Source: Comamonas denitrificans (GTDB lineage Bacteria > Pseudomonadota > Gammaproteobacteria > Burkholderiales > Burkholderiaceae_C). Taken from it: 64,000 nucleotides of DNA. Position numbers and translations under genes: made by a program. The stretch lies in assembly GCF_017368815.1 (NCBI RefSeq), contig NZ_JAFNME010000005.1:79639-143638 (forward strand), read 5' to 3'. The notes under the pieces were generated by a model, which searched no databases, was not told the DNA's origin, and was given only the letters and a program-made list of their open reading frames with translations. Below, in pieces: positions 35,288 through 43,289 of this stretch (position 1 is its first letter; each line of letters begins with the position of its first letter).

Positions 35288-35476
35288 AGACACCCCTGCT
35301 ACTTCAGCACTCCCTTGCCCCAAGCCATACCAAGTTGTGCCGGTTTTTACAAAATTACGCCAAATGTTGCAGCCTGAAATTTAACCACACCTCCGGATTG
35401 GACAGGCCAAAAAACATGGCGGCAGCAGCCACCGAACGTTCCTGGCCCGGCAAACCATTCATGGCACCATCGGGGC

Positions 35477-36229
35477 ATGACCGCACCGCATCTCTTCATC
35501 CTCACCGGCGCTTCGCGCGGCATGGGGCTGGCGCTGGCCCGCCAGCTCTGGCACAACGGCCACGCCCCTGTCACCCTCATCACCCTGGCACGCGGGCCAC
35601 TGGCGCTGCCCGCGCAGGCCGGGGCCGCGCATCTGCATTGGCAGCAGGATCTGGCCCGGCCCGAGGCGGCGGCGCAGCAGTTGCTCGATTGGCTACAGGC
35701 GGCTGGCCATAACGATCACGCCAGCGCCACCCTCATCAACAACGCCGGCGTCATCCCGCCCATTGCCCCGCTGGCCGACACCATCTGGGCGGACATTGGC
35801 CACGCGCTGCGCGTGGGGCTGGAGGCGCCCATGCTGCTGGCCAGCGCCTTCCTGCGCGGCACGGCGGGCTGGCAGGTGCCCAAAAAGGTGCTCAATATCT
35901 CTTCGGGCCTGGGCCGGCGCGGCATGGCCAGCCAAGCGCCCTACTGCGCAGCCAAAGCGGGGCTGGACAACTTCTCTCAAGCGCTGGCGCTGGAAGAAGC
36001 GCTCAAACCCCATGGCGCACGCGTCTGCAGCTTGGCCCCCGGGGTGATCGACACCGCCATGCAAGCCCAGCTGCGCAGCGCCGATGCGGGCAACTTTCCC
36101 GATGCCCACCGCTTTGGCCATTTGCACAGCAACGGCCTGCTGACCAGCGCCGAGGATGCAGCCACCCAGGTGCTCGCCTGGCTGGCCCGCCCCGACTTTG
36201 GCACCCCCGTGCTGGCCGATGTGCGCTAG
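35477..36229 (+). CDS. Short-chain dehydrogenase/reductase
   Basis: This 250-residue SDR has the cofactor loop ILTGASRGMGLALARQL, LINNAGVIPP near residue 95, VLNISSGLGRRG with the catalytic Ser, and PYCAAKAGLDNFSQAL with the Tyr-x-x-x-Lys. It resembles the sepiapterin/benzil reductase type (YueD-like), but the substrate is not determinable. It is followed after 13 bp by a 162-bp inverted-repeat element that separates it from tgpA. Upstream lies a 189-bp divergent region with nothing else recognisable. Confidence 0.87.
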   Translation: MTAPHLFILTGASRGMGLALARQLWHNGHAPVTLITLARGPLALPAQAGAAHLHWQQDLARPEAAAQQLLDWLQAAGHNDHASATLINNAGVIPPIAPLADTIWADIGHALRVGLEAPMLLASAFLRGTAGWQVPKKVLNISSGLGRRGMASQAPYCAAKAGLDNFSQALALEEALKPHGARVCSLAPGVIDTAMQAQLRSADAGNFPDAHRFGHLHSNGLLTSAEDAATQVLAWLARPDFGTPVLADVR

Positions 36230-36242
36230 CCCTGATGAGCTA

Positions 36243-36404
36243 AGAACGTGTTCACGATCTCCTCATGGGTGTGCGGGCGCGGCTTCGGGCGGTCTGCGTC
36301 GTTGCAAATCCTCGCAATAGCCAAGCTATTGCTGTGGTTTGCGCCTCGCAACCCATCCCGAACCGCATCCCCCACACCTTCATTCGAGATCATGAACACG
36401 TTCT
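36243..36404 (-). repeat. 162-bp inverted-repeat element, copy 1 (left of tgpA)
   Basis: This is the left member of a pair of 162-bp sequences in opposite orientation; the other is at 39534-39695. By eye the two differ at a single base. Each copy is itself an imperfect palindrome, with ends AGAACGTGTTCAcGATCTC and the complement of AGAACGTGTTCAtGATCTC, and a central GCAATAGC/GCTATTGC hairpin with a three-base loop. It codes for no transposase. tgpA starts within 10-16 bases of its right end, so the AAGG before tgpA borders the element. Confidence 0.95.
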
Positions 36405-36413
36405 AAGGTGCCC

Positions 36414-38450
36414 ATGCCCATGCCTTTGCCCCCGTTGCTGACCACTTTGCACACCCTGCCCCGCTCGGCCCGCGATAGCTTGCTGGTGGTCTTGGCCGCT
36501 GCGTTGGTGCTCTTGCCCCAGTTGCCGCATTTGCCGCTGTGGGCCAGCGCCATCACGGCGGGGCTGCTGCTGTGGCGTGCTTTGCTAGCATGGCGCGCTG
36601 CACCATTGCCAAAAGCATGGCTAAAAGCGCTGATACTCCTTTGTGTTGTAGCGCTAACAGCTACACAATTTAAAACCATCTTCGGCCCTGCTGCCGGTGC
36701 AGCCTTGATCGTGCAATTGCTGGCCTTGAAAACTTTAGAAATGCACGCCCGCCGTGATGCCATGGTGGTGTTCTTTCTGGGCTTTTTCAGCCTGATCACC
36801 GTGTTTATCGAGTCGCAAAGCCTGGTCACCACCGCCTTGGTGCTGCTGGCGCTGTGGTGGCTGCTGGCCGCTTTGATCAACGCCCACCGCCCCGTGGGCC
36901 AGCCACGCTGGCGCGAACTGCTGCGCCAAGCGGCCAGCTTGTTGCTGTGGGGGCTGCCGCTGATGGTGGTGCTGTTTGTCTTCTTCCCGCGCTTGCCGCC
37001 GCTGTGGGGTCTGCCCACCGATGGCCTGCAAGGCACCACGGGCTTGTCCGAAGACATGCAGGTGGGCCAGGTCGCCAGCTTGGCGCAAGACAGCAGCGTG
37101 GCACTGCGCGTGCGCTTTGGTGACGGGGTGCCACCAGCGCAGCAGCAGCTGTATTTTCGCGGCCCGGTGTTAAGCCACTTTGATGGCCGCAATTGGACGG
37201 CCACGCCCTTTACCCCCTGGGGCCGGCAAGCGAACAACCCACCCGTCGAGGCACTGGAGCCAGGGCCTGGCGTGGAGTACGAAGTCACCCTTGAGCCCCA
37301 CCGCCAGCGCTGGCTGCTCACCTTGGAGGCCACCCCCCAGCCGCCCGTGCTGGCCCAGCGCAGCGTGCGCCCCAGTGGGCAGGCGCAGTGGATGAGCCCC
37401 CAGCCGATCACCGAGGTGCTGCGCTACCAGGCGCAGGCCATCTTGCGCTTTCGGTATGGGGAACAACTCACGGCAGAAGAGCAAGCCGATTTGCGCCACC
37501 TGCCTGCGGACAGCAATCCCCGCACCCTGGCCATGGGCCAACAACTGCGCCAAGCGCATGGGCAGGACGACCAGGCCTTGATTGCTGCTGCGCTCAAGCA
37601 CCTGCGCACGGGCGGCTACACCTACACCCTGACCCCCGGCGTGTACCCCAGCGATACCGCCGATGCCTTCTGGTTTGACATCCAGCGGGGCTTTTGCGAG
37701 CACATTGCGTCGGCCTTTGCCGTGCTGATGCGCTCGGCCGGCATTCCGGCACGCATCGTCACCGGCTACCAAGGCGGCGAGCGCAATGCCGTCGATGGCC
37801 TGTGGACGGTGCGCCAAAGCGATGCCCACGCTTGGACCGAGGTGTGGCTGCCTGGGCAAGGCTGGCTGCGCATCGACCCCACCGCTGCGGTTGCGCCCGA
37901 CCGCATCGAACTGCTGCAGCGCCTGGCCCCGCCGCCCACCTTGTTCTCCGGCACGGTGGGGCGCATGTTCAACCCCAACATGCTGCAGCAGCTGCGTGCC
38001 AATTGGGAGGCGCTGAACCAGCGCTGGAACGATTGGGTGCTCAGCTACAACAGCACCCAGCAAAGCCAACTGTTCAACCACTGGAATCTGAGCGACTGGT
38101 CCGGCACCCGCCTGGCCCTTGGCCTGGGCGGGTTAGTCGGTGGGCTGCTGGCCTTGGCCGGGGCCTGGCACTGGCACCGCTGGCACCAGCGCGACCCCTG
38201 GCTGCGCTTGCTTGACCAGGCACGCCGGCGCTTGCTTGCCGCCGGACTGGCCGATGCTCCCTGGCTAGGCCCGCGCCAATTGGCCCAGGCATTGCAAAAT
38301 CAATGGGGCCCAAGCAGCCAATCTGCCCAAGACTGGCTGCTGGCCATGGAACAATGGCGCTATGCGTCCCATAGCAGCCCACGCCCAAGCCTACAGCCCT
38401 TGCGCCGCAATTTTCGGGCTGTGCGCTGGCCCCCTGCACTGAAAAAATGA
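36414..38450 (+). CDS. tgpA: DUF3488 / transglutaminase-like membrane protein TgpA
   Basis: This roughly 678-residue inner-membrane protein has about six N-terminal helices (to about 195), an extracytoplasmic transglutaminase-like domain (about 350-510), a further helix near 565 and a cytosolic tail. The Cys-His-Asp triad is intact: GFCEHIASAF, DAHAWTEV and LRIDPTAAV. TgpA is essential in Pseudomonas, with an unclear role at the envelope. The start is uncertain: GTG 36408, ATG 36414 and ATG 36420 are all in frame, just past the repeat. Usual partners MoxR and DUF58 are missing upstream, where an SDR lies instead. mltB overlaps its stop (ATGA). Confidence 0.92.
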   Translation: MPMPLPPLLTTLHTLPRSARDSLLVVLAAALVLLPQLPHLPLWASAITAGLLLWRALLAWRAAPLPKAWLKALILLCVVALTATQFKTIFGPAAGAALIVQLLALKTLEMHARRDAMVVFFLGFFSLITVFIESQSLVTTALVLLALWWLLAALINAHRPVGQPRWRELLRQAASLLLWGLPLMVVLFVFFPRLPPLWGLPTDGLQGTTGLSEDMQVGQVASLAQDSSVALRVRFGDGVPPAQQQLYFRGPVLSHFDGRNWTATPFTPWGRQANNPPVEALEPGPGVEYEVTLEPHRQRWLLTLEATPQPPVLAQRSVRPSGQAQWMSPQPITEVLRYQAQAILRFRYGEQLTAEEQADLRHLPADSNPRTLAMGQQLRQAHGQDDQALIAAALKHLRTGGYTYTLTPGVYPSDTADAFWFDIQRGFCEHIASAFAVLMRSAGIPARIVTGYQGGERNAVDGLWTVRQSDAHAWTEVWLPGQGWLRIDPTAAVAPDRIELLQRLAPPPTLFSGTVGRMFNPNMLQQLRANWEALNQRWNDWVLSYNSTQQSQLFNHWNLSDWSGTRLALGLGGLVGGLLALAGAWHWHRWHQRDPWLRLLDQARRRLLAAGLADAPWLGPRQLAQALQNQWGPSSQSAQDWLLAMEQWRYASHSSPRPSLQPLRRNFRAVRWPPALKK

Positions 38451-39535
38451 CTCCTTTGCTTCGCCTTCTTGCCACCAGCGTGCTCACGGCCGCCCTGCTC
38501 CCGGCCTGTGCGGCCCCCAAAAAAACCGACGCGCCCCAGCGCCCCCCCTTGAGCCAACGCGCCGACGTACAAAACTGGGTCGCCGACACCGCCCAGCGCA
38601 ACAACCTGGATGCCCAGTGGTTGCAGGCCCAGCTGGCCCAGGCCCGGTTTTTGCCCCAAGTGCCCCGGCTGATGACCCCAGCCCCCAAAACCACCAGCAC
38701 CGCCCCCGATTGGGCCAGCTACCGCAACCGTTTTATCGAGCCGATTCGCATCCGCGCCGGGGTGCAATTCTGGAACGAGCATGCCGACACCCTCGCCCGG
38801 GCCGAGGCCACCTATGGCGTGCCCGCCAGCATCATCGTCGGCATCATTGGTGTTGAAACCATTTATGGCCGCCACATGGGCAATCTGCGCGTGCTCGACA
38901 CTTTGAGCACGCTGGCCTTTGATTTCCCCCAGGCCCACCCCCGCGCCGCCCAGCGCCAAGCGTATTTCCAAGGCGAGCTGGCACAATTTTTAAGCACCGC
39001 ATGGGCCCAGGGCAGCGACCCCACCCTGCCGCTGGGCAGCTACGCCGGCGCGGCAGGCCTGGGCCAATTCATGCCCACCAGCCAAGAAAAATGGGCGGTC
39101 GATTTTGATGGCGATGGCCAGATCGACCTCTTCAACAGCGCGGCAGATGCCATCGGCTCGGTCGCCCATTACTTTCAAGCCCATGGCTGGATCAGCGGCC
39201 TGCCCGTGGTGTACTTGCCTGCGTTTGATCCTGAAAAACTCGATTTGGCCACCTTGCTCGTGCCCGACATCCTGCCCAGCTTTACCCCCGAGCAAATGAG
39301 CGCCCTGGGTGCCCACCCCGAAGAGGGCATGGGCCACCCCGGCCTGCTGGCACTTATTGAGCTGAAAAACGGCCGCAACCCACCCAGTTACGTGGTCGGT
39401 ACGCAAAATTTTTACACCATCACCCGCTACAACTGGTCCAGCTACTACGCCCTGGCGGTGTATGAACTGGGCGAGGCAGTCGCCGCCGCGCGGCAGGGCA
39501 CCAGCAGTGTGCCGATTCAGCCGCGCACCCCTTAG
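38447..39535 (+). CDS. mltB: Membrane-bound lytic murein transglycosylase B
   Basis: This peptidoglycan lytic transglycosylase is a 362-residue lipoprotein. The signal MTPLLRLLATSVLTAALLPAC has the lipidated cysteine at residue 21. The catalytic Glu sits in GIIGVETIYGRHMGNLRVLDTLSTLAFDFP; YAGAAGLGQFMPTS and NSAADAIGSVAHYFQAHGW are diagnostic of the MltB/SltB family. It overlaps tgpA by four bases, hinting at a joint role in cell-wall remodelling. Its TAG stop overlaps the first two bases of the second 162-bp repeat, so the element may have set the present C-terminus. Confidence 0.95.
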   Translation: MTPLLRLLATSVLTAALLPACAAPKKTDAPQRPPLSQRADVQNWVADTAQRNNLDAQWLQAQLAQARFLPQVPRLMTPAPKTTSTAPDWASYRNRFIEPIRIRAGVQFWNEHADTLARAEATYGVPASIIVGIIGVETIYGRHMGNLRVLDTLSTLAFDFPQAHPRAAQRQAYFQGELAQFLSTAWAQGSDPTLPLGSYAGAAGLGQFMPTSQEKWAVDFDGDGQIDLFNSAADAIGSVAHYFQAHGWISGLPVVYLPAFDPEKLDLATLLVPDILPSFTPEQMSALGAHPEEGMGHPGLLALIELKNGRNPPSYVVGTQNFYTITRYNWSSYYALAVYELGEAVAAARQGTSSVPIQPRTP

Positions 39536-39695
39536 AACGTGTTCATGGTCTCGAATGAAGGTGTGGGGGATGCGGTTCGGGATGGGTTGCGAGGCGCAAA
39601 CCACAGCAATAGCTTGGCTATTGCGAGGATTTGCAACGACGCAGACCGCCCGAAGCCGCGCCCGCACACCCATGAGGAGATCGTGAACACGTTCT
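39534..39695 (+). repeat. 162-bp inverted-repeat element, copy 2 (right of mltB)
   Basis: This is the opposite-orientation partner of 36243-36404, the same length and differing at one position that I could see (ATGGTC for ATGATC in one terminal arm). Its first bases form part of the mltB stop codon. Directly after it, TTAGAACGTCACGTGCTTACGAT (39694-39716) looks like a decayed partial third end. Folding as RNA would give a long hairpin that could also terminate tgpA-mltB transcription. Confidence 0.95.
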
Positions 39696-40021
39696 TAGAA
39701 CGTCACGTGCTTACGATGTTCGTACCCCGGAGATTCCCCGGTCTGGCATGACCGTGATCACCGCGAATCTACCCCTTTTTCGTCTGTTAATGCTATTATT
39801 TTAATAGCAAAATGATAGCCATACCCAACGGCATTAGATGGGCGTTACGGCTGGACAGCCGCCAAAATCTTGACCAAGATCAAAGAATGACACTGCCCAA
39901 AAAAGGGTTATTGCGCTTATTATTACAAATCGTAACCAATTGATCGCCGACGCTCCCAGCGCCAGCGATTTTTTGCCACCGCAGGGGCGGGCGGGGTCAA
40001 GCAAGAAAAAAAGGCGCAGCG
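39696..40021 (+). promoter_or_regulatory. Intergenic region upstream of the HD-GYP-like gene
   Basis: No gene is seen in these 326 bases. The first part holds what may be a decayed end of the 162-bp element. An A/T-rich stretch with TTTTAATAGCAAAATGATAGC follows at about 39800-39823. An FNR-like site lies at 39870-39883. The last 70 bases are GC-rich and lead to the GTG start at 40022 with only a weak AAGG-type ribosome binding site. Confidence 0.5.
39870..39883. promoter_or_regulatory. Possible FNR/ANR-type box
   Basis: TTGACCAAGATCAA at 39870-39883 matches the FNR consensus TTGAT-N4-ATCAA at nine of the ten fixed positions. It is about 139 bp upstream of the HD-GYP-like gene, whose downstream neighbour has an Aer-type redox PAS domain, which makes oxygen-dependent control plausible. 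I could not confirm a -10 at the proper distance. Confidence 0.45.
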
Positions 40022-41158
40022 GTGAAAAAGATAGTGCATAGCGATATCGTTCTGGGCAAACCTATCGAGTTTTCCATTTACAGCGAGGGTGGGATCCTGC
40101 TCTTTCGCCGGGGCTCGGTGATCCACATGCCAGACCAAATATCACGTCTGCTGCTGCGCGGTGCCCAGTATGACGAGGCTGAAATCGACACTCGGCCCCG
40201 CGCCTCTAACGAGCCAGCACCCGCCCCTGAAGACCCTCCCCCTTTTGAGCACCTGAACACACTGCTGCTGAACCTCAAGCATATGCTGGGCACCATGCTC
40301 AAAAGTCCCGAGCAAATTGATATTTCGGCTCGTATCGGAAAAATGGCCCAGGCAGTGCAAAGCATCTGCCACAAAGACATCGACAGCGCCCTGGCGGCCC
40401 CTTGCCTGGATACGCACACGCCCTACATCGTGGCGCACCAGATGATGGGTGCCGTGCTGACCGAGCTGATTGCCCAAAGCAAAGGGCTGGACGCGGCGCA
40501 GCGGCTACCCTTGGTGTGCGCAGCCCTGACCCGCGACCTAGGACAAATCAAGCTGCAGCCCGAGCTGGACAAGCATCCCGGGCAACTGCCAGAGGATCTG
40601 CATGCACAGATGCGCCAGCACCCCCAGCTAGGTGCCGAACTGCTTGAACAAGCCGGTGTCACCGACAAAGTCTGGCTGGAAACCGTGCGCAGCCACCACG
40701 AGCACCTGGATGGCAGCGGCTACCCGGCAGGCCTGCGGGGCGAAGCCGTGGGTTTGGGTGCCAGGATATTGCTCGTGGCCGACCGCTACAGCGCCATGAT
40801 CAGAACCCGGCCCTACCGTGCACAGGCGCACTTTCCGCAGAACGCCCTCAAAGAAATCTATCTCAAAAAAGACACGGAAATCGATAACGAAATTGCACGT
40901 ATCCTGATCTCCAAAGTAGGACTGCTGTCACCCGGCACCCTCGTTCGCCTCAAGTCGGGGGAGATTGCCGTGGTCAAAAGCCCAACGGTCAAATCCAACG
41001 CTGCCATTGTCTACAGCATCTATGGCAAGAGCGGCATGATCTTGTCCACCCCCATGCGCCGAAACACTGCACAACCCGGACACGAAATCATCGCCCTGGT
41101 GCCCTTCGCTGACTGCCTGACGGCTGCCGCCTCTATCCGACAGGTCTGGGCCCCCTGA
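40022..41158 (+). CDS. HD-GYP-like protein with degenerate catalytic site
   Basis: This 378-residue cytosolic protein has an N-terminal region of unknown type (about 1-90) and an HD-GYP-like domain (about 130-290). The C-terminal part is conserved: QHPQLGAELLEQAG, SHHEHLDGSGYPAGLRG and RILLVADRYSAM. The metal-binding HD motif, normally LLHDIGKI, reads ALTRDLGQIKL, so the His is Arg and the Lys is Gln. c-di-GMP hydrolysis is therefore unlikely and a binding or scaffolding role is more probable. It starts at GTG, behind a possible FNR box. A tip-less Aer-like receptor gene follows after 81 bp. Compare the intact HD-GYP at 50507. Confidence 0.85.
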   Translation: MKKIVHSDIVLGKPIEFSIYSEGGILLFRRGSVIHMPDQISRLLLRGAQYDEAEIDTRPRASNEPAPAPEDPPPFEHLNTLLLNLKHMLGTMLKSPEQIDISARIGKMAQAVQSICHKDIDSALAAPCLDTHTPYIVAHQMMGAVLTELIAQSKGLDAAQRLPLVCAALTRDLGQIKLQPELDKHPGQLPEDLHAQMRQHPQLGAELLEQAGVTDKVWLETVRSHHEHLDGSGYPAGLRGEAVGLGARILLVADRYSAMIRTRPYRAQAHFPQNALKEIYLKKDTEIDNEIARILISKVGLLSPGTLVRLKSGEIAVVKSPTVKSNAAIVYSIYGKSGMILSTPMRRNTAQPGHEIIALVPFADCLTAAASIRQVWAP

Positions 41159-41239
41159 TGCGCACCCACCACCACGCCCCACGGGCCGGAATCAGCCAAG
41201 CCCGCCTCCATTTCAGCCATTGAAGCCAAGGGACTCGCC

Positions 41240-43096
41240 ATGAAAATGAATCTACCCGTCACTGGACAGGAACAACGGTTCTCTGCCGAAAAAAACATGG
41301 TCACCAAGACCAATACCAAGGGCATCATCACTTTTGCCAACAAAGATTTTGTAGAAGTCAGTGGCTTCTCAGAAGAAGAGCTGCTCGGCAAGAACCACAA
41401 CCTGATCCGGCACCCAGACATGCCGCCGATCGCCTTCGAGATCATGTGGAAGACCTTGAAAAGCGGCCTACCCTGGCGCGGCATCGTTAAGAACCGCTGC
41501 AAGAATGGCGACCATTACTGGGTGGATGCCCGGATCGTTCCGATCAAGAAAAAAGGCCAAATCACCGGCTACATGTCGGTGCGCACCTGCCCATCCCGCG
41601 ACGACGTGGCCGCAGCAGAAGTGGCATACCAAAACGCCCAGATAGCACCCGAAACCATTGAAGAGAATTTCTCTTCAGGCTGGAAAAAACATATCTCGAT
41701 CAAGAACGGCATTCCGCTGTGGATTGTGTTTGTCACGCTCCTGATGATTGGTGGCGGCATTCTGGGCGTTACCGGCCTGAAGCTGTCCAAGGCCGATATC
41801 CAAGCGCTGTACTACGAAGAAATGGTGCCAGTGCAAACCATCCGGCGTATCAATTTCCTCATGGCCGATAACCGCACCCAAGTGGCGCTGGCGCTGAATT
41901 TCAAATTTGGCGCTTACTCTGACGTAGCAATCAACAACCCCAGTACCCACAACCAAATGCAGGTGGTTGCCCACAACAAGAGCGAAATCGACCGCCTCTG
42001 GGCTACCTACATCGCCAACGTCAAAGATACCAACGAGAAGAACCTGGCCAACGCGTACATCCAGGCCCGAGGCCGTTATGTGAACGAGGGCCTGCTACAA
42101 GCGATCGAGGCCATTGAGGCCGAAGACTACCTGCAGGCCCAGGACGTTTTCTTCAACCAGATCAACCCCCTGTACGACATAGCGAATGACCATGCATCCA
42201 GCCTGCTGACCTACCTGTCTGAGCGTGCAAATGCCAAGCTGGTAGATGTCACAGCACGCGAGGACTTGATTTTCAAGCTGGCCGTGGCCGGTATCACCCT
42301 CAGCTGCCTGGTGCTGGTAGTGGCGGGCATCTTCTTTTTCCGCATCACCGCCCGCCCCCTGGAAAAAGCCGTACTGGCGCTGGAGCAAATTGCCGAAGGC
42401 AACCTATCGAACAACGTGGATCCCTCGGGCTACGGAGAGCCCGGACGCGTCATGACCGCGGTCATGGCCACACAAATGCACCTGAAAGTGATGATCCATG
42501 AAATTCAGCAGTCCTCTGAATCCATTCACAAGCAGTGCAATCACCTCAACCAACTCATGATGAACTTGGCCGAACACTCCGACGAGCAGCACGACCGTAT
42601 CTGCCAGACCGTCGATGTCGTCAACGCCTCGCGCACGGCCATGAGCGCCATTGCCGGTCACATGGACTCTTTGCTGGAAGCCGTCCATGCGGGGGACGAC
42701 ACCCTGCCAGCGACCACAACACAGACCGAAGAGTCCACCCCTGCCTTTGAGTTGATGCCCTCTGAATTGCTCGCGATGTTTGAAGATGACCTGCCCCAAC
42801 CCCCTTTACCGGCCCCGGCAGCACCCGATGCACCAGCCGCACCGGCACTGGCAGAAGCCCGCACACCGCAAGGGGCCCAGGCAGCCGCCCCCACAGATTT
42901 GGGCCAGCAGGTGCAAATCGTTGCCAGCGAGGCACGCAGCCAATCGCTGTCGGTGGAAGAGGTGTCATGCCAACTCCACCAGATGGCCCGGCTAGTAGTG
43001 CAAAACCGCGAAGATGTTCAGGGTGCCTGGGCAGCCTCCCAACGGCTGGAGAAAACTGCCCGCGAGCTGGATGAACTGGTCAAGTACTTCGACTGA
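41240..43096 (+). CDS. Aer-like PAS membrane receptor lacking the chemoreceptor signalling tip
   Basis: This 618-residue protein opens with an Aer-type PAS domain (about 15-125), including ITFANKDFVEVSGFSEEELLGKNHNLIRHPDMPP and IVKNRCKNGDHYWVDA, which in Aer binds FAD and senses redox state. Two membrane helices (about 155-175 and 345-365) bracket a roughly 170-residue four-helix-bundle sensor, then a HAMP domain. After HAMP, the long coiled coil with the conserved FQTNxLALNAAxEAARAGE hairpin tip is absent. In its place is a helix, a Pro/Ala-rich linker (about 525-560) and a final helix ending LEKTARELDELVKYF, like a chemoreceptor end. CheA/CheW coupling is therefore doubtful. It follows the degenerate HD-GYP gene. 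Confidence 0.85.
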   Translation: MKMNLPVTGQEQRFSAEKNMVTKTNTKGIITFANKDFVEVSGFSEEELLGKNHNLIRHPDMPPIAFEIMWKTLKSGLPWRGIVKNRCKNGDHYWVDARIVPIKKKGQITGYMSVRTCPSRDDVAAAEVAYQNAQIAPETIEENFSSGWKKHISIKNGIPLWIVFVTLLMIGGGILGVTGLKLSKADIQALYYEEMVPVQTIRRINFLMADNRTQVALALNFKFGAYSDVAINNPSTHNQMQVVAHNKSEIDRLWATYIANVKDTNEKNLANAYIQARGRYVNEGLLQAIEAIEAEDYLQAQDVFFNQINPLYDIANDHASSLLTYLSERANAKLVDVTAREDLIFKLAVAGITLSCLVLVVAGIFFFRITARPLEKAVLALEQIAEGNLSNNVDPSGYGEPGRVMTAVMATQMHLKVMIHEIQQSSESIHKQCNHLNQLMMNLAEHSDEQHDRICQTVDVVNASRTAMSAIAGHMDSLLEAVHAGDDTLPATTTQTEESTPAFELMPSELLAMFEDDLPQPPLPAPAAPDAPAAPALAEARTPQGAQAAAPTDLGQQVQIVASEARSQSLSVEEVSCQLHQMARLVVQNREDVQGAWAASQRLEKTARELDELVKYFD

Positions 43097-43289
43097 GTGG
43101 GCGCGCGCAATCGCCACGTACAGGCTGCTGCCAGCACTGATGCTGTTCTCGCTGGCAGTACGGGGGCACCCAGCGAGCGCACGGTGTCCACCAGCTTAGG
43201 GTGGATACCGCCACATTTCAACGTTTTGTCACAATCGTGTCGCACAGTCGGCCACAGACCAATCGGGTCTGTTGCTTGGTTTGCTGCAC

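Noticed and set aside
36588..36665. Captured repeat arm inside tgpA (TAGCGCTAACAGCTA and neighbours)
   Set aside because: The sequence resembles the AGCTG family but encodes an ordinary hydrophobic helix in frame; chance similarity cannot be excluded.
36243..39695. Insertion sequence or composite transposon around tgpA-mltB
   Set aside because: The 162-bp repeats encode no transposase and the enclosed genes are cell-envelope genes. I therefore report them as repeats with possible inversion or mobilisation only.
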